Shown: one piece after another, positions 12,060-22,699 of the stretch
Layout of the letters: each line of letters begins with the position of its first letter
Numbering within the stretch: the stretch's first letter is position 1
NCBI GenBank assembly: GCA_021234155.1
Contig: JAJEKV010000110.1
Coordinates: 2,012,338 to 2,076,337, forward strand
Reading direction: 5' to 3'
Length of the DNA: 64,000 bases
Source: Isoetes taiwanensis
Lineage: Eukaryota; Streptophyta; Lycopodiopsida; Isoetales; Isoetaceae
Made by a program: the position numbers and the translations under genes
Notes under the pieces: model-generated
The model's input: the letters and a program-made list of their open reading frames with translations, nothing else
The model's database searches: none
Told to the model about the DNA's origin: nothing

Positions 12060-13099
12060 ATGGCAAAACTAGATGGCACAAAACTAGAAGGAACCCAAAC
12101 AATTCCGCAACTCGCTTTGGGTAGCACAAAAGGGGAAGGATTAAGTTACATAAAGTGGAGGAACTGAGGAAAGAAAAAGTGGAGGAGGTTTTAACCTTGT
12201 TGAAATGTGCTTATTATATTGGTAAGGAAGATCTTGCTTATAGAAAGTTTGGTTCTATGTTACATCTTATTAGAAGTTGTGTTACATCTTATTAGAAGTT
12301 GTGGATCATATGCTCCAACGATGTATAATGATGATAAGGCTTGTAGCTATTTTATAAAATGCATCAACAAATCCTTATTGCAGAATCTGCTAGAGAACAT
12401 TAAAAAAAGCCCTTGGTTTGGAATAATGGTTGATGAGGCAACTGATATTAGTGTGCAGCAACATCTGATCGTTTATGTTACTTACTTGGATAATTTTCAG
12501 CCTAAGATGTCATATTTAGGCTTGTTGTCATTACAGGCCAGCGATGCAGAAGCAATTACTGCAGCGATTGTTAAGAAGCTTTTGGAAGGTGAATTGGAGT
12601 TGAGTAGAATGATTGGGTTTGGTTCAGATGGGGCTAGTGTTATGACTGGGTGCAGAACAGGTGTGGCGACTAGGCTGAAAGAGTATAACCCTTTTATGAC
12701 ATCCATACATTGTGTTGCACATAGAACCAATTTGTGTGTAGAATCTGCAGCTAAACAACCGAGTTGTAAGCCTATGTGTGAGAAGATTGATAAGTTGGTT
12801 AATGGGGCTGCAAGTTATTTTGCACGTAGTGCACAGAGGGGAGCTATGTTAAGGGAATTGGAGGAGGAACTTGCTTACTCAACTTTGAGGCTGGAATCTA
12901 TTTCAACAACAAGGTGGCTGAGCAGACACCATGCAGTTGAGAAGTTATGTGAATGCTATGAGCCCGCAATGCTGGTTTTCAAAGGAAATGATGCTGCCAT
13001 ATATGATCAGTTGAGGGAATTCAAAGTTGTTTATGTATTACATTTTTTAGCTGATATTTTGCATCAGTTAACCACGTTGAGTTGTGATTTTCAAAAGGA
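12060..13099 (+). pseudogene. hAT transposase (ZNF862-like, DUF4371 type), N-terminal part, unit 1
   Basis: hAT transposases cut and paste DNA with an RNase H-like DDE core. This half reads AYYIGKEDLAYRKFGS, then WFGIMVDEATDIS (first Asp), GFGSDGASVMTG (second Asp), HCVAHRTNL, STTRWLS and ADILHQLTTLSCDFQKD, the order seen in ZNF862/KIAA1586-like proteins. A 22-bp tandem duplication (12259-12280 and 12281-12302) shifts the frame near the start: upstream residues read in one frame and SYAPTMYNDD onward in another. The long frame 12207-13103 therefore begins with an artificial leader. The protein is cut at 13099 by a Helitron and resumes at 18199. Non-functional as it stands. Confidence 0.85.
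12259..12302 (+). repeat. 22-bp tandem duplication that shifts the transposase frame
   Basis: GTTACATCTTATTAGAAGTTGT is repeated exactly, back to back. The length is not a multiple of three. The duplication is identical in all four units (near 26682, 41148 and 55650), so it arose before the array formed. Confidence 0.95.
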
Positions 13100-13445
13100 C
13101 TAGGAACGTGTGCCCGGCGATGCCGGGCATTAGTCGTGGACGTGTGTTATGGTGGTTGTAATGGAGTTTGTAAGGAACAAAATGTTATAGATTTTCCATG
13201 TCTATAGATGGATCAAAGTGTGAAGATGTGAAGTTTAGTTTGCATGATTAATGTTGAAATGGATAATCCGTTCAGTTGCATCCACCTCAACCTAGCTTGT
13301 AACAACCTCCCTACTATGTGCAATGGTGAACACCTCAATAGGTGGGGAATAAGAGGAGAAAGATTTATATATTTAGAGTCATGTTTGAAATAATGGCGCA
13401 TCGAGAAAGACTAACTAACTGGTGCCTTAAAGGAATCTATAATGA

Positions 13446-13645
13446 CAATATTTCAGGTTGAAATTATTTAAATGGTTCCTCTGAAAGAATCTAGGATGAC
13501 AATATGAAAGGCTGGGATTATTGAAATGGCAAAAGCAAATGATTTCAATATTTCAGGTTGAAATTATTAAAATGGTTCCCCAGAAAGAATCTAGATGACG
13601 ATATGAAAGGTTGGGATTATTGAAATGGCAAAAGCAAATGATTTG
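13446..13645. repeat. 100-bp tandem duplication in the Helitron
   Basis: Two copies, about 13446-13545 and 13546-13645, contain TTTCAGGTTGAAATTATT and GGGATTATTGAAATGGC. Both are present in all four units. Confidence 0.85.
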
Positions 13646-13649
13646 CACG

Positions 13650-16561
13650 TAGCCAACTTATGTTTAGAATATGGGGGACACAACAATTGTAACATGTTTG
13701 GTGAAAGTAGTCCTTATGGTTATTGCGAAGGAAGTTGTATTGAATATGCAATCTTAAATAGACAATTTTAACGTCCATGGAGATTGCCATTTTTTTTTCC
13801 CCTGAAGATCCAATTTTGCTTGCTGTATATTACAACCCCCTTAGATATACAGATTATATGATTCCTGTTAAGGGGCACTTAATTCTTACGGGGCAGTTTA
13901 TCCTTAACGGAGCTTATGCACGCTAGATGCCAATGCTTGTAAATTACACAATCTCCTGTAATACAACATCCCTGAAATCAAAGTGAATACAAAAGAGTTG
14001 TCATGATCTTACATAGGAACAATCGAATGAAACTGGCTGTTAGCTGGATACAAAATATCACTTATCTCCTACGACAAACAATTCATGACTTCACAATAAG
14101 GCTGTCATGATCTTACATAAAAAGGATTAAATCCAACAGGTCTGGACCCAGTGGCCTCTCTTTATCAACAAATGGCCCAGAGTTTTATTCCACATTCTGC
14201 AATTATACACATCAGTCAAGGGAATCTGTGGATCAGTTTCAAACTCTAAAATGGAGTATTGCACTGCCTTACACCATTATACCAGCTTAGGCCTTAGTTT
14301 CTTCATGGTTAAAACCCCAAATAAGTCAGGTCTCGCCAATTTATTTGCACTTGATATTGGCAACATATCTTCTCGTGAACCACCATCGTGCACATGTTCC
14401 TACTGTTACCAGGAGAGAGTGTTCCGGTTACCTGCACCCAAACAGACCAATATTAGCATACGAAATGGTAATAAGGAAAGGGGCGTCAGGTAAGCAATGG
14501 AAAACTCTGGCTCATCGCCCTTCACCCTTTATTTTCAGCAAGAATATATTTATCTTAACCCAGGCACACAATACAGATCCAATGGGTAGATACATGCTGA
14601 TAAGAGCTCAGATCTAAGTCAGAGATGTTTAACAGAACTCCAAGCACCTAGTCTAGAACTCAAATACACATTGAGAAGCTTAACAATAATGGGCAGATAT
14701 TTTCAAACGAATGAATAAATATGGCCTCATACGTCTGACCATACACTTTACCAAATCCAGATCATAATATGAAGCAACAAAATAGGCCATACAACCACTA
14801 TCTGCCATATGCAATAATAAAGGTTAAATATCTGAGCATACTCTGGAGCCTTATTGGGCTTAGTAAGTTAACAACATGAAATAAACTATGTAAAACCACA
14901 AGGCCAACAATATTTAGGCTGTTATACTTAACCCAATATGCAGATGTACTGCCATTAGGCAGCACAGTCTAAACTATTATGAGCGCATAAGCGTTGCAGT
15001 CAGACAATCTGACTCAGATCGCTCACATGGTTCAAATCACCAGGGGTAAATACTGGCAGAAGTTAAGCCAGATGTACCTTAGCATCAGATAAGATAAACA
15101 ATTATCCTGCCTACATAATCTACAGAATGAAGTTCGGGTACAAATGAAGTTCGGGTACAGGATACCAAAAACCGTATTTATGAGACGCCATACACAATTT
15201 CGGATGCTAACCCATTATAAACAGCATTATTTTGTACCAGCTTTAGCCTGTATGCCAACAGTAATAGCCAAGCATAGAATCTAAAAGCATGTGCTGAACC
15301 TTTAAAGTAAAGAGAGCAGTGCTAGGGGCAATCTATTAATTCCTATAACACATCCAGAAATCATCATAAGTTAATCCTGAGAGGCTAAAAGAAGCTAAAT
15401 AGAAGAAAGAGAGAACCGATAAGCAAGGCTTCTATTGATTTATACAGGGGGATCTTCCCGTTTATATCAGACATATTAATCAGCATAATCATTTCTTGGC
15501 ATAAATTCCCTTGCCAAGATAATATCTTCTAGAATATCAAAGCTTCATATACCAACCTGTATGGAGTCGCTCCCAGCAACAACTTTTTGTTTTTGAGCAT
15601 TCTGTATTTCGGCCAGCATACAAGATCTCAGCCAAGATTATGTTTGTATGCTTCATTCGTCAGTCATAGACTACATCAGGAGCACCGAGGGCCATAGATC
15701 TTTGCTGCAAAGCTATGGGCTACATAAAATAGGGCATCGGGCTGCTCCAAATTTGAACCGGACCCTTATAGATCAGAGCTATGCTTTGATTTTCGAATTT
15801 GCCTCTATCTTCAGATCTCCATTTGCAGATGCTATTTCAGATCCACAACAACGGATCAACATAAAAAGGGCAAGTGAAAAGTGGCGCCATTTGCCGCTCC
15901 AGAGCCAAAAATAGAGCCCAAATATCATTAAGCCCTGTTGTTCTACCATTGTCCTGCTTTTTATATAACGAAAATGTATTGCTTGCTTGCATCTCTTAAT
16001 CAACTGCACAAAAAACGTTAGCTACTATACACCTCTGCTAATTCTTGATCTGCACTTATGGGTGGCAGTGAGTATCAAGCCGGCATTTTGGTTAGAGAAA
16101 AAGTAGTTGGGAGTCAAAAGTAATGAGAATACAGACCTGTATCATTACTTGATGGGATTTTTATTACTTGATGGGGGTAATATGACGTTTGAAAAGCAAG
16201 CAATGCTAAAGATCCAAGGAGATTCAGCCACATGCAGGCCATATCATTCTAATCTGGTAATAAGTTGTTCTTCGATCTTCAAGGTTAGAGCAAGTAGAAA
16301 TGCAGATGGAAGCATGAATAATAGTTACAAATATAAATTAGGCCGCATCATTTCAAACACTGAAACATGCCCAAGAATGCATTCATTGATATAAGTGAGA
16401 CTCCAATAACAATGCATGCATTGATATGACTGAGACTTCGATAATTCAGCCAACTGGTCTACAACTAAATGACAATGCAAGGTTTGCTAAATTAGGTGCT
16501 TGCAAAGAAAAGAGACTTTAGTTAAATAACATGCAAAAATAATCATTGTATCTTGACTTAC
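13650..16561. other. Helitron interior without an assigned gene
   Basis: I could not identify a gene. A minus-strand stretch near 14280-14420 reads HVHDGGSREDMLPISSANK after an AG near 14450 and may be another captured exon. An 88-codon plus-strand frame (15648-15914) is kept in units 1 and 2 but has no recognisable motif. A direct repeat of AATGAAGTTCGGGTAC lies near 15127-15160. Confidence 0.35.
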
Positions 16562-16761
16562 TTTTCCATGGGAAATCTGTGGCGACCGGACTCCAAGGAT
16601 GTAGAGTGGAAAATCCTGATTGAATTTTTGTTGGTGGCCCTTGGACCATTTGTAATCAAAAAATGATATGCTTCAAGAGTTCTCTTCCAATATAGGTACT
16701 TGTTAGATATTCGATTCACATACTTCTCCACTGTGCCAGCCATATCTTGAATGCCTAAGTC
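16562..16761 (-). CDS. Captured exon of unknown gene in Helitron sense orientation
   Basis: On the minus strand a 200-bp block is open throughout, preceded by TTTGTGCAG and followed by GTAAGT, textbook splice signals. The translation reads DLGIQDMAGTVEKYVNRI...YLYWKRTLEAYHFLITNGPRAT...ESGRHRFPMEK, rich in charged and aromatic residues and protein-like. I do not recognise the family. Smaller exon-like pieces lie upstream on the same strand, near 17579-17675 (SGSVQSRTRKTLEDIRNAVG) and 17813-17858 (ATVTSSEKNVKSSK), also bounded by AG and GT. Together they suggest a captured multi-exon gene fragment. Confidence 0.5.
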
Positions 16762-17690
16762 CTGCACAAATGTCATATTTGCGTATATCAATGAGAAGGC
16801 ATGGATTCTGCAAGCATATCCCTCATTTGCTTTAAATTTGAGCTCAGTTTAACAACTTCCTATTTTCAAACAAATTTAGAAGAGAGATGTTTGCTATAAG
16901 ATGCAAGAATTAGAAGCATTCGGAAAACAAAAGGTGGCCTGTGTTATCTTTTTTGTGAAGCTGATGCTACTGAAGTGAAAGAGAAACAGAAACGTTTGTA
17001 GGAATGGGTTAAGCAACTGGAAGTTAAAATCAAAGAATAGCAGTGATACTACTTCTAGGAAAAGGAGAAAGCATGTACAAAATCTAAGTAAAACCGAAAT
17101 TCCAGAAAATGGAAGTACTTGCCCAACAGCGAAGAACAATCCATGTACAAAGTAGTGGTCTTCTTACGAATTTTGAGAATGTATCATTTGAACCTTTGCT
17201 ACTCTAGCCTGATTGATTGCTAGCCGAGCAGAAAACGTCTTGATGGAATCACCTGATAAACATGTTAGAAAAAATACTTCGCGACCTTCAAAATGTAGCC
17301 ACATTGTAATATACCATGTAAAGGGTCTATTAACCATAGACAGCGGCAGCTCCACCTTAAATCCAGAAATCTTGCATGAAATTTTTAAGTCAAACGTAGA
17401 ACAAAAAGTATTGTAAAGCAAATGCAAAGAAACGAACCTTGTGATGTGGCTATCCAATGAATCTGGTTTTCTTCCTTAAAGATTATCTCTAGTTACAAAC
17501 AATGGAAAACCTTCAGCAGATTGGTAAGCTTAAAAACACGGTGAGTGAGTAAAAGATTTACTCTTATTTCACTTGAATTCTGGTGCCCACTGCATTTCGA
17601 ATATCCTCAAGTGTCTTTCTAGTTCGACTTTGAACAGATCCAGATGTCTTGTACTTCCAGGTATTGCTGGTACTACAAAGAAAAAAGGGA

Positions 17691-17754
17691 GAAACGGAGT
17701 ACATGAGCTTCAGAAATGAGGAGAAACGGAGTACATGAGCTTCAGAAATGAGGA
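17691..17754. repeat. 32-bp tandem duplication
   Basis: GAAACGGAGTACATGAGCTT with the following 12 bases is repeated exactly (17691-17722 and 17723-17754). It is present in degraded form in the other units. Confidence 0.85.
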
Positions 17755-18129
17755 GAAAAGAGCACCAATTCAAGATTTATTAAGAAGCTCACATTTGTCC
17801 GAAGCTCCCTTACCTTTCGAAGATTTCACGTTCTTTTCAGAAGAAGTAACTGTTGCCTGTAAGAATTGTAAGAATGGGAAAAAATTTAGATTGATAATAT
17901 TGCCTTTGTAAACGAATGCCGTAATAACGCACTTGGGCAATGCACACATGTTTGATGCTAATAGGACGGAAATCGTGACGCCATAGCCACAACCTAAATT
18001 TAAGGATACAAACCTTTGTAGGCGGGGAGCCATAGCCGGTCCGAAGTACGAAATTCAAATAGCAAGTGGAAAGAGACGAAATTCAAAAATAGTCCCTGAA
18101 GGGGACTTGCAAGCGGTGTGTAAGGGAAC

Positions 18130-18153
18130 GCCGCATCCGGGGTTACATGCGGC
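18130..18153. other. Hairpin near the Helitron 5' end
   Basis: GCCGCAT (18130-18136) and ATGCGGC (18147-18153) form a perfect 7-bp stem with a 10-base loop, about 45-70 bp inside the Helitron 5' end. It is partly kept in unit 4 and broken in units 2 and 3. It may be a subterminal structure of this Helitron family. Confidence 0.4.
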
Positions 18154-18198
18154 GCTCCCGACACAACTTCCAACACCTTCCCAAAATAAAGAAGAAGA

Positions 18199-19102
18199 TT
18201 GGGTGGATGTGACATCAGTAGGTAGTCTTGTGAATGGCACGAAGGATCAAATTCAGATTGAGTTCTTGGATGAGGAACTTGATCTAAATAGCGGTTTGAA
18301 GGACAGCAAAGGATTTCCAATCATTCCTACTTATGGCAGGCCGGATGGATATCTTGCTGCCCTTAGAGGAGCTGTCAAGGGAGATATGTATCGTTCAATC
18401 CAAATGACCAGGAGCGTAGAAGGTAATGATCTGACCGAGGCTCTTGAGTTCCAAAGTCATTTTGCTAAGGCTGTTATAGCTACATTAGATGAAAGATTCA
18501 AAGACCATGAGACTTTGTCATGCTTTAAAATATTTTCACCTGCTCATGTGCCAAGTGCAACAAAGAAAATGAAAGAATTTGGGCTGAATGAGGCTAATAT
18601 CTTGCTGAAATTCTATGGAGAACCCCGTCAGGTTGGAGGGCTCAAATTTGATGGTTTTATAAATGCAGATAAGTTTATGTCTGAATTCAGGAAGTTTAAG
18701 ATGCAAGCAAGTACAGAATGGAAGGGAAAAAGCTTTTTGGGTGCCTGGTCGATCATTCTTTCCCAAACAATATTGAGGGAGGACAAGTATGCTGAAATGG
18801 TGAAGCTTGCAACAGTTGGTTTGGTTCAATGCTCAAGCACGGCAATTTGTGAAAGAGGATTTAGCCAGATGAATCATATCAAAGACAAATTTCGCAATAG
18901 GCTGAAAGTAGAGGGGGCTGATTCGCTCATGAGAGTTGCAATTGAAGGTCCTTCCATGGAAGTCATTGAGGATTTTAATTTTGATGGAGCTTATCAGGTT
19001 TGGAAATCTGGTGCAAAATATCGTCATATCTTTTCTAGGAATTCAAGTTCCAAAGTAACACACATAAATGTGGAGGAGACCGAGGATGATGAATTTGGTT
19101 GA
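18199..19102 (+). pseudogene. hAT transposase C-terminal part with dimerisation region, unit 1
   Basis: This continues the transposase after the Helitron in the same frame: WVDVTSVGSLVNGT, then FAKAVIATLDERFKD, a variable middle, and the hAT C-terminal signature TAICERGFSQMNHIKDKFRNRL (the ERGFS glutamate is the third catalytic residue) followed by LMRVAIEGPSMEVI. It ends at TGA 19100-19102 with an acidic tail (VEETEDDEFG). About 300 codons are open without a break. With the N-terminal half, the DDE set is complete, but the 22-bp duplication and Helitron make the gene non-functional. The ATG of the longer ORF at 18107 lies inside the Helitron and is spurious. Confidence 0.88.
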
Positions 19103-19496
19103 TGAACCTATTCTTTTTGGAGACTCTTATATCTATGTATCGCCTTTTTAGTCTTATAACAACAAAAATAATGTCTTATGTGCAATTTTCCTGATCTAAA
19201 CTCTTGTAGTATTTATATCATATTTTAAGTTTAAGTACCTTGTCTTTGCTCTATTATACATCATTTTGTCTTTTTATCTATCAATTTACATGTTGTTTCA
19301 CTTGTTGCAAGAAAATTGGACATGCTGTTGTGATTTCTTGTAGGAAACAAACTTGGCATTATGATATATTACAGGAAATTTACATGGTCTTCCCATTCTT
19401 TGTAGGAAATTGTAGGTCGAGATTGTGAATTAGAAGGTTAATATAGGCAACCGTAGGAAAATTTGTAGTCTAACATTAAAAAGTTTCCCGAACGGA
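19103..19496. other. hAT 3' flank, no gene seen
   Basis: AT-rich, probably the transposase 3' untranslated region and element end. The 62-codon frame at 19240-19428 is kept in units 3 and 4 but lacks protein character; the whole block is simply conserved. I could not define the hAT terminal inverted repeats or the 8-bp target duplication. Confidence 0.4.
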
Positions 19497-19577
19497 GGTT
19501 CCATCCCCTGCCCTCCGCTGTTCGATCCCCTGCCCTAAGTAGGAAGTAGGAAAAGGTAACTAATACAAGACCTGCTT
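19497..19577 (-). repeat. Diverged duplicate of the F-box gene 5' region, unit 1
   Basis: The segment contains CCCTGCCCTAAGTAGGAA and AAAAGGT.ACTA...AAGACCTGCTT, matching the F-box start region at 4836-4885. On the minus strand it still reads VTFSY like the F-box N-terminus, then diverges. A hairpin AAAGCCC...GGGCTTT follows near 19617-19637. Copies lie at 33918-34002, 48452-48532 and 62942-63022. Confidence 0.7.
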
Positions 19578-21137
19578 CAAATAGCAAAGGAAATCCTGCT
19601 TCAGTATAAGAGAAAGTAAAGCCCTTTTAGTGGGCTTTTCGGGAGGCCCACTTGACAACACGTAAAGTCAACACCAGGCAATTTCATTGTGTTTCATCAG
19701 ACTAGACTGCCATTACCTTAACATGTACAAGAATTTGGCGTCGGCGGAGCCGGCGCTGTGTATGTTTCTGGGAGTTGAATCCTTTAACATGAGCCCGTGG
19801 TGCAGAAGCTACTACTTAGTGTAGATCCCCCAAAAAGGGAAAAGAGATGATTCAAAACTAGAAAGACAAAAAATGAAGAAACTTGAAGGCCATTTTTTTA
19901 GTCAAACTCGCCTTCTCTGTGTCTGGCAACTTAGATATGCTCTGATTTTATCTTTTCAACAAAAAACAATTGCCTCATTTCCAATTGATGGTATTTTGCC
20001 ATGGCAGAGGCACCATTTGTACACGGCTGCAGCCGTCAGGGCGCCTCCATCGGGCTGTTCTTAGCAGCCCCCGTGAAGCCAAAAGCTACTATTTCTGACC
20101 ATGCAGAGCAAGACACAAAAAAAGGAACGCTCGTCAGACCATAGAGAAAAAAAATTCGAACTCCCCCTCTTTCCCGTCCACCTACGCCCAAATCTTAGGA
20201 AAGAGATATTTTGCGGGCGTAATAAGCTTCATCGAGGTGTAGCACGAATTTAAACTTCTCTTTCCCTTAAACTCAACGCCTAGAAATCTAAATTTCCAAT
20301 TTAACACACCATTAGCATTGCCGGGCTAATGTCCTGACAAACACAAAATTCGAATTTCTTCAACCATGATAACCCCAAAAAAGAAATAAGAAAAAATATA
20401 TTAGGTTGAATCTCGTTCTGGAAGTTTTCTAGATGCCACCTGGACGCCGCCATTCAACATGCAGGGCCTAGAATCTACCATAACCGACCTCTTCCAAGCT
20501 CAGGCCACGCATTTCGCATTTGACACCCTGCATTTGCTGTTAGATTTTTTTGCGGTGGTGATTTGAGTGCCGGATTTGTGCATTTCTGCTTTGCTGCTTG
20601 CTCAGTTCAAAATGTGTCATTTTTTCTTGCTACATTGTCGTTTCTGAGACTGCCAGACTCTTGTATTGGCGGATTATTCTCCAATTAATAATATCTGTCG
20701 ATCTTGAGTTTCGATTCGTTTGTATTGCTGGTCTGTTTGATGAATCTTGTCCTAAATTTGGTAGATTCTGCTTCAGGTTCTTGCTCTATCTATAGTTTCT
20801 TGCCCGTATTTGTTTGTTGGAGCAGAAATAACATCTCTGTCTGGGGTCTGAGTTCAGGAAATTGTAAGGTTTCATTGCATCCGAATTGGCCGATTTTTTA
20901 AATTTTCGCCCTGTTTTTGCCCTCACTATTCAAGCATAGTTACAGAGTTTCCTTTTGCATTTGCGGACTTAGTGATCCCAATGTTCGCTCAGTTCCCCTT
21001 GAATGAATAAGAAAAAAAGTGGACATGATTTCAGGGATAGAGGGAACACGTGAGCAATGGATAATCAAGGATGAAAGAGGGCAAATTCTCATGACATTAA
21101 TTTAGCTGGCTCAATCCCTGATGCAACAAGGCGTACT
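19578..21137. other. Unit tail, no gene seen; contains a Helitron-end-like inverted motif
   Basis: No recognisable coding segment. At 20305-20335 the minus strand reads AGGACATTAGCCCGGCAA, matching the Helitron 3' segment at 1540 in inverted orientation, and CATTAGC...GCTAATG form a short palindrome there. Equivalent stretches are 34003-35544, 48533-50079 and 63023-64000. Confidence 0.45.
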
Positions 21138-22660
21138 AACGCAAGCCCACCTTCAACCAGCTCAATAAGATTTGGCAGTGACATGACAGTGACAAAAACA
21201 GTGAGATTATTCTGCAATACGGCTGACTTTGACATATTTACAAATGTGCTGCCCTCAGGCTTAATAAAGTTAGCATACTTTAGAAACCTGTCCGTGGCAG
21301 GCTCCTATCACAAAAGGTCGTGCTGTTTTGGAGATAATTGCTTCCTTCACTTTTTCTACAAATCCTGTCAGAATGTGTCATGGAATGTTCAGAAGAATTC
21401 ATTTGAAGGGTGATCTGCAGATATTTTTCCCATTGCAAGTACCTGGCCACAATGTAACACTTTCTTAATGAGAAGGAATCCCTTCATTCCATTAAGCTCA
21501 GCAATTTCTTCTAAGGTGAATTTCGTGCTTGAGTTGTGCAAAATCAGATAGATAGGTTAAAAACTTGAAACATCTGCATAAGCGATATAGGTTAAAAACT
21601 TGAGTTGCAAGGCTATATAAAACATTACTAAGGAAGGTTGGAACCTCGGTAAGAAGAATAGCGAAGAGCAATCCCAGCCTGGACCCTAGGAAATCGAGCT
21701 CCATCCGCTGGTCATCATAGGTTCGTCATGCTTACGGATCAATTTCATGGCAACCATGGCGCAGGCTATATAGCATACAAGAGATGATACATGAGATAAT
21801 ATTGAAACCATATAAGCATCCTTGGTTTTGTTATCAGGACTCTGCCTTTTTCCTTTTGCCTTGCAAAAATTGTAAACGAATTCTTTCTAAGAATGTCACA
21901 TTAATCTTACCCGATAACTAAGAGACTTACTCTTGTCACCGCAACTTTCGGGCCTGTAGAATCAATTAGGGAAAAGTGGAGCGGTTTGAAGATTTTTAGC
22001 GTCCGAATTTACGATGTAAAATGTAGCATCCACCACGATTGGCGACCCACTGCTTAAATGTGACAAAAAGGACTTACGGTTTCATAAGTCCGGATGCCAT
22101 CTTAGGATGAGTCAAGACTTCCCAAATCCATGAAAATTGATCTCGAAACTCATGCAACGTAATTCTTTCTTAACCCGCGTCTAATCCCTCCATGGTTACG
22201 CCATAGCGAACCGCCATGGAGCTCACGAAGCCAATAAAATATTTCGTGAACTCCCAAAGGAGCTGTACATGTCCGCCCCTAATCCAAAACACGGCTTGAT
22301 CTACCCAAAGACGAATCCAGAAGCACCCTACTTCTAGGAGAAAGTGGCCGACTCGAGCCTTTTTTTTTTTTCAAGGAGTTAAACCATTGTCTAAGTGCCA
22401 TAAAAACAATGAAAGTGTCGCGCACTCTAGATATCGCGATTAGTACATTAATTGAAATACACCACAAAATCATAGCAAAACCTTAGTGAAAAGCGTGCAA
22501 AAATACAAAAAGTAACCCCCAAGGAGATTTTTACTTCCTTGAACTACACCTATATAGAGGATCATGTTGGGGTCACCATAAATATGCAAGTGATGAACCA
22601 TATCCATTCTTGCAAGCATCAACCTGTATGGACGTTAAATGCCAAGTAAAAATACAAGCG

Positions 22661-22699
22661 AGGACATTAGCCCAGCAACGCCGGGCACACGTTTACGAG
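22661..22699 (+). mobile_element. Helitron-type 3' terminus, unit 2
   Basis: Identical to 1540-1578. With the inverted partial motif near 20310 it would bound a 2.4 kb segment that crosses the chosen unit border. Confidence 0.5.

Larger units (their letters stand above)
13100..18198 (-). mobile_element. Helitron (non-autonomous, 5.1 kb) inserted in the hAT transposase, unit 1
   Basis: On the minus strand the element starts TCTTCTTC (18198 downward). It ends with the hairpin TGCCCGGC-atc-GCCGGGCA (13129-13111), seven bases, then CTAG at 13103-13100, next to a T. TC start, 3' hairpin, CTRR end and insertion between A and T are the Helitron hallmarks. Removing it joins AGGA to TTGGGTGG and restores an unbroken transposase frame (DFQK, D, WVDVTS), so both ends are fixed to the base. 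No Rep/helicase frame was seen, so it needs help in trans. It carries exon-like pieces on its own sense strand. Confidence 0.93.

Noticed and set aside
12207-12270. MLIILVRK... leader as the transposase N-terminus
   Set aside because: It is an out-of-frame reading created by the 22-bp duplication. The genuine upstream residues (KCAYYIGKEDLAYRKFGS) lie in another frame.
15000-15060. GGTTCAAATCACC as a second RNA polymerase III B box
   Set aside because: No A box at suitable distance and no cloverleaf.
15648-15914. 88-residue ORF kept in units 1 and 2
   Set aside because: No recognisable motif, frames also open on the other strand, and disrupted in units 3 and 4.
18107-18198. ATG at 18107 as the start of a separate transposase gene
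   Set aside because: This stretch is the Helitron 5' end read on the opposite strand. True transposase sequence begins at 18199, where it joins 13099.
19240-19428. 62-residue ORF identical in units 1, 3 and 4
   Set aside because: Low-complexity hydrophobic translation of AT-rich 3' flank, no motif, and broken in unit 2.
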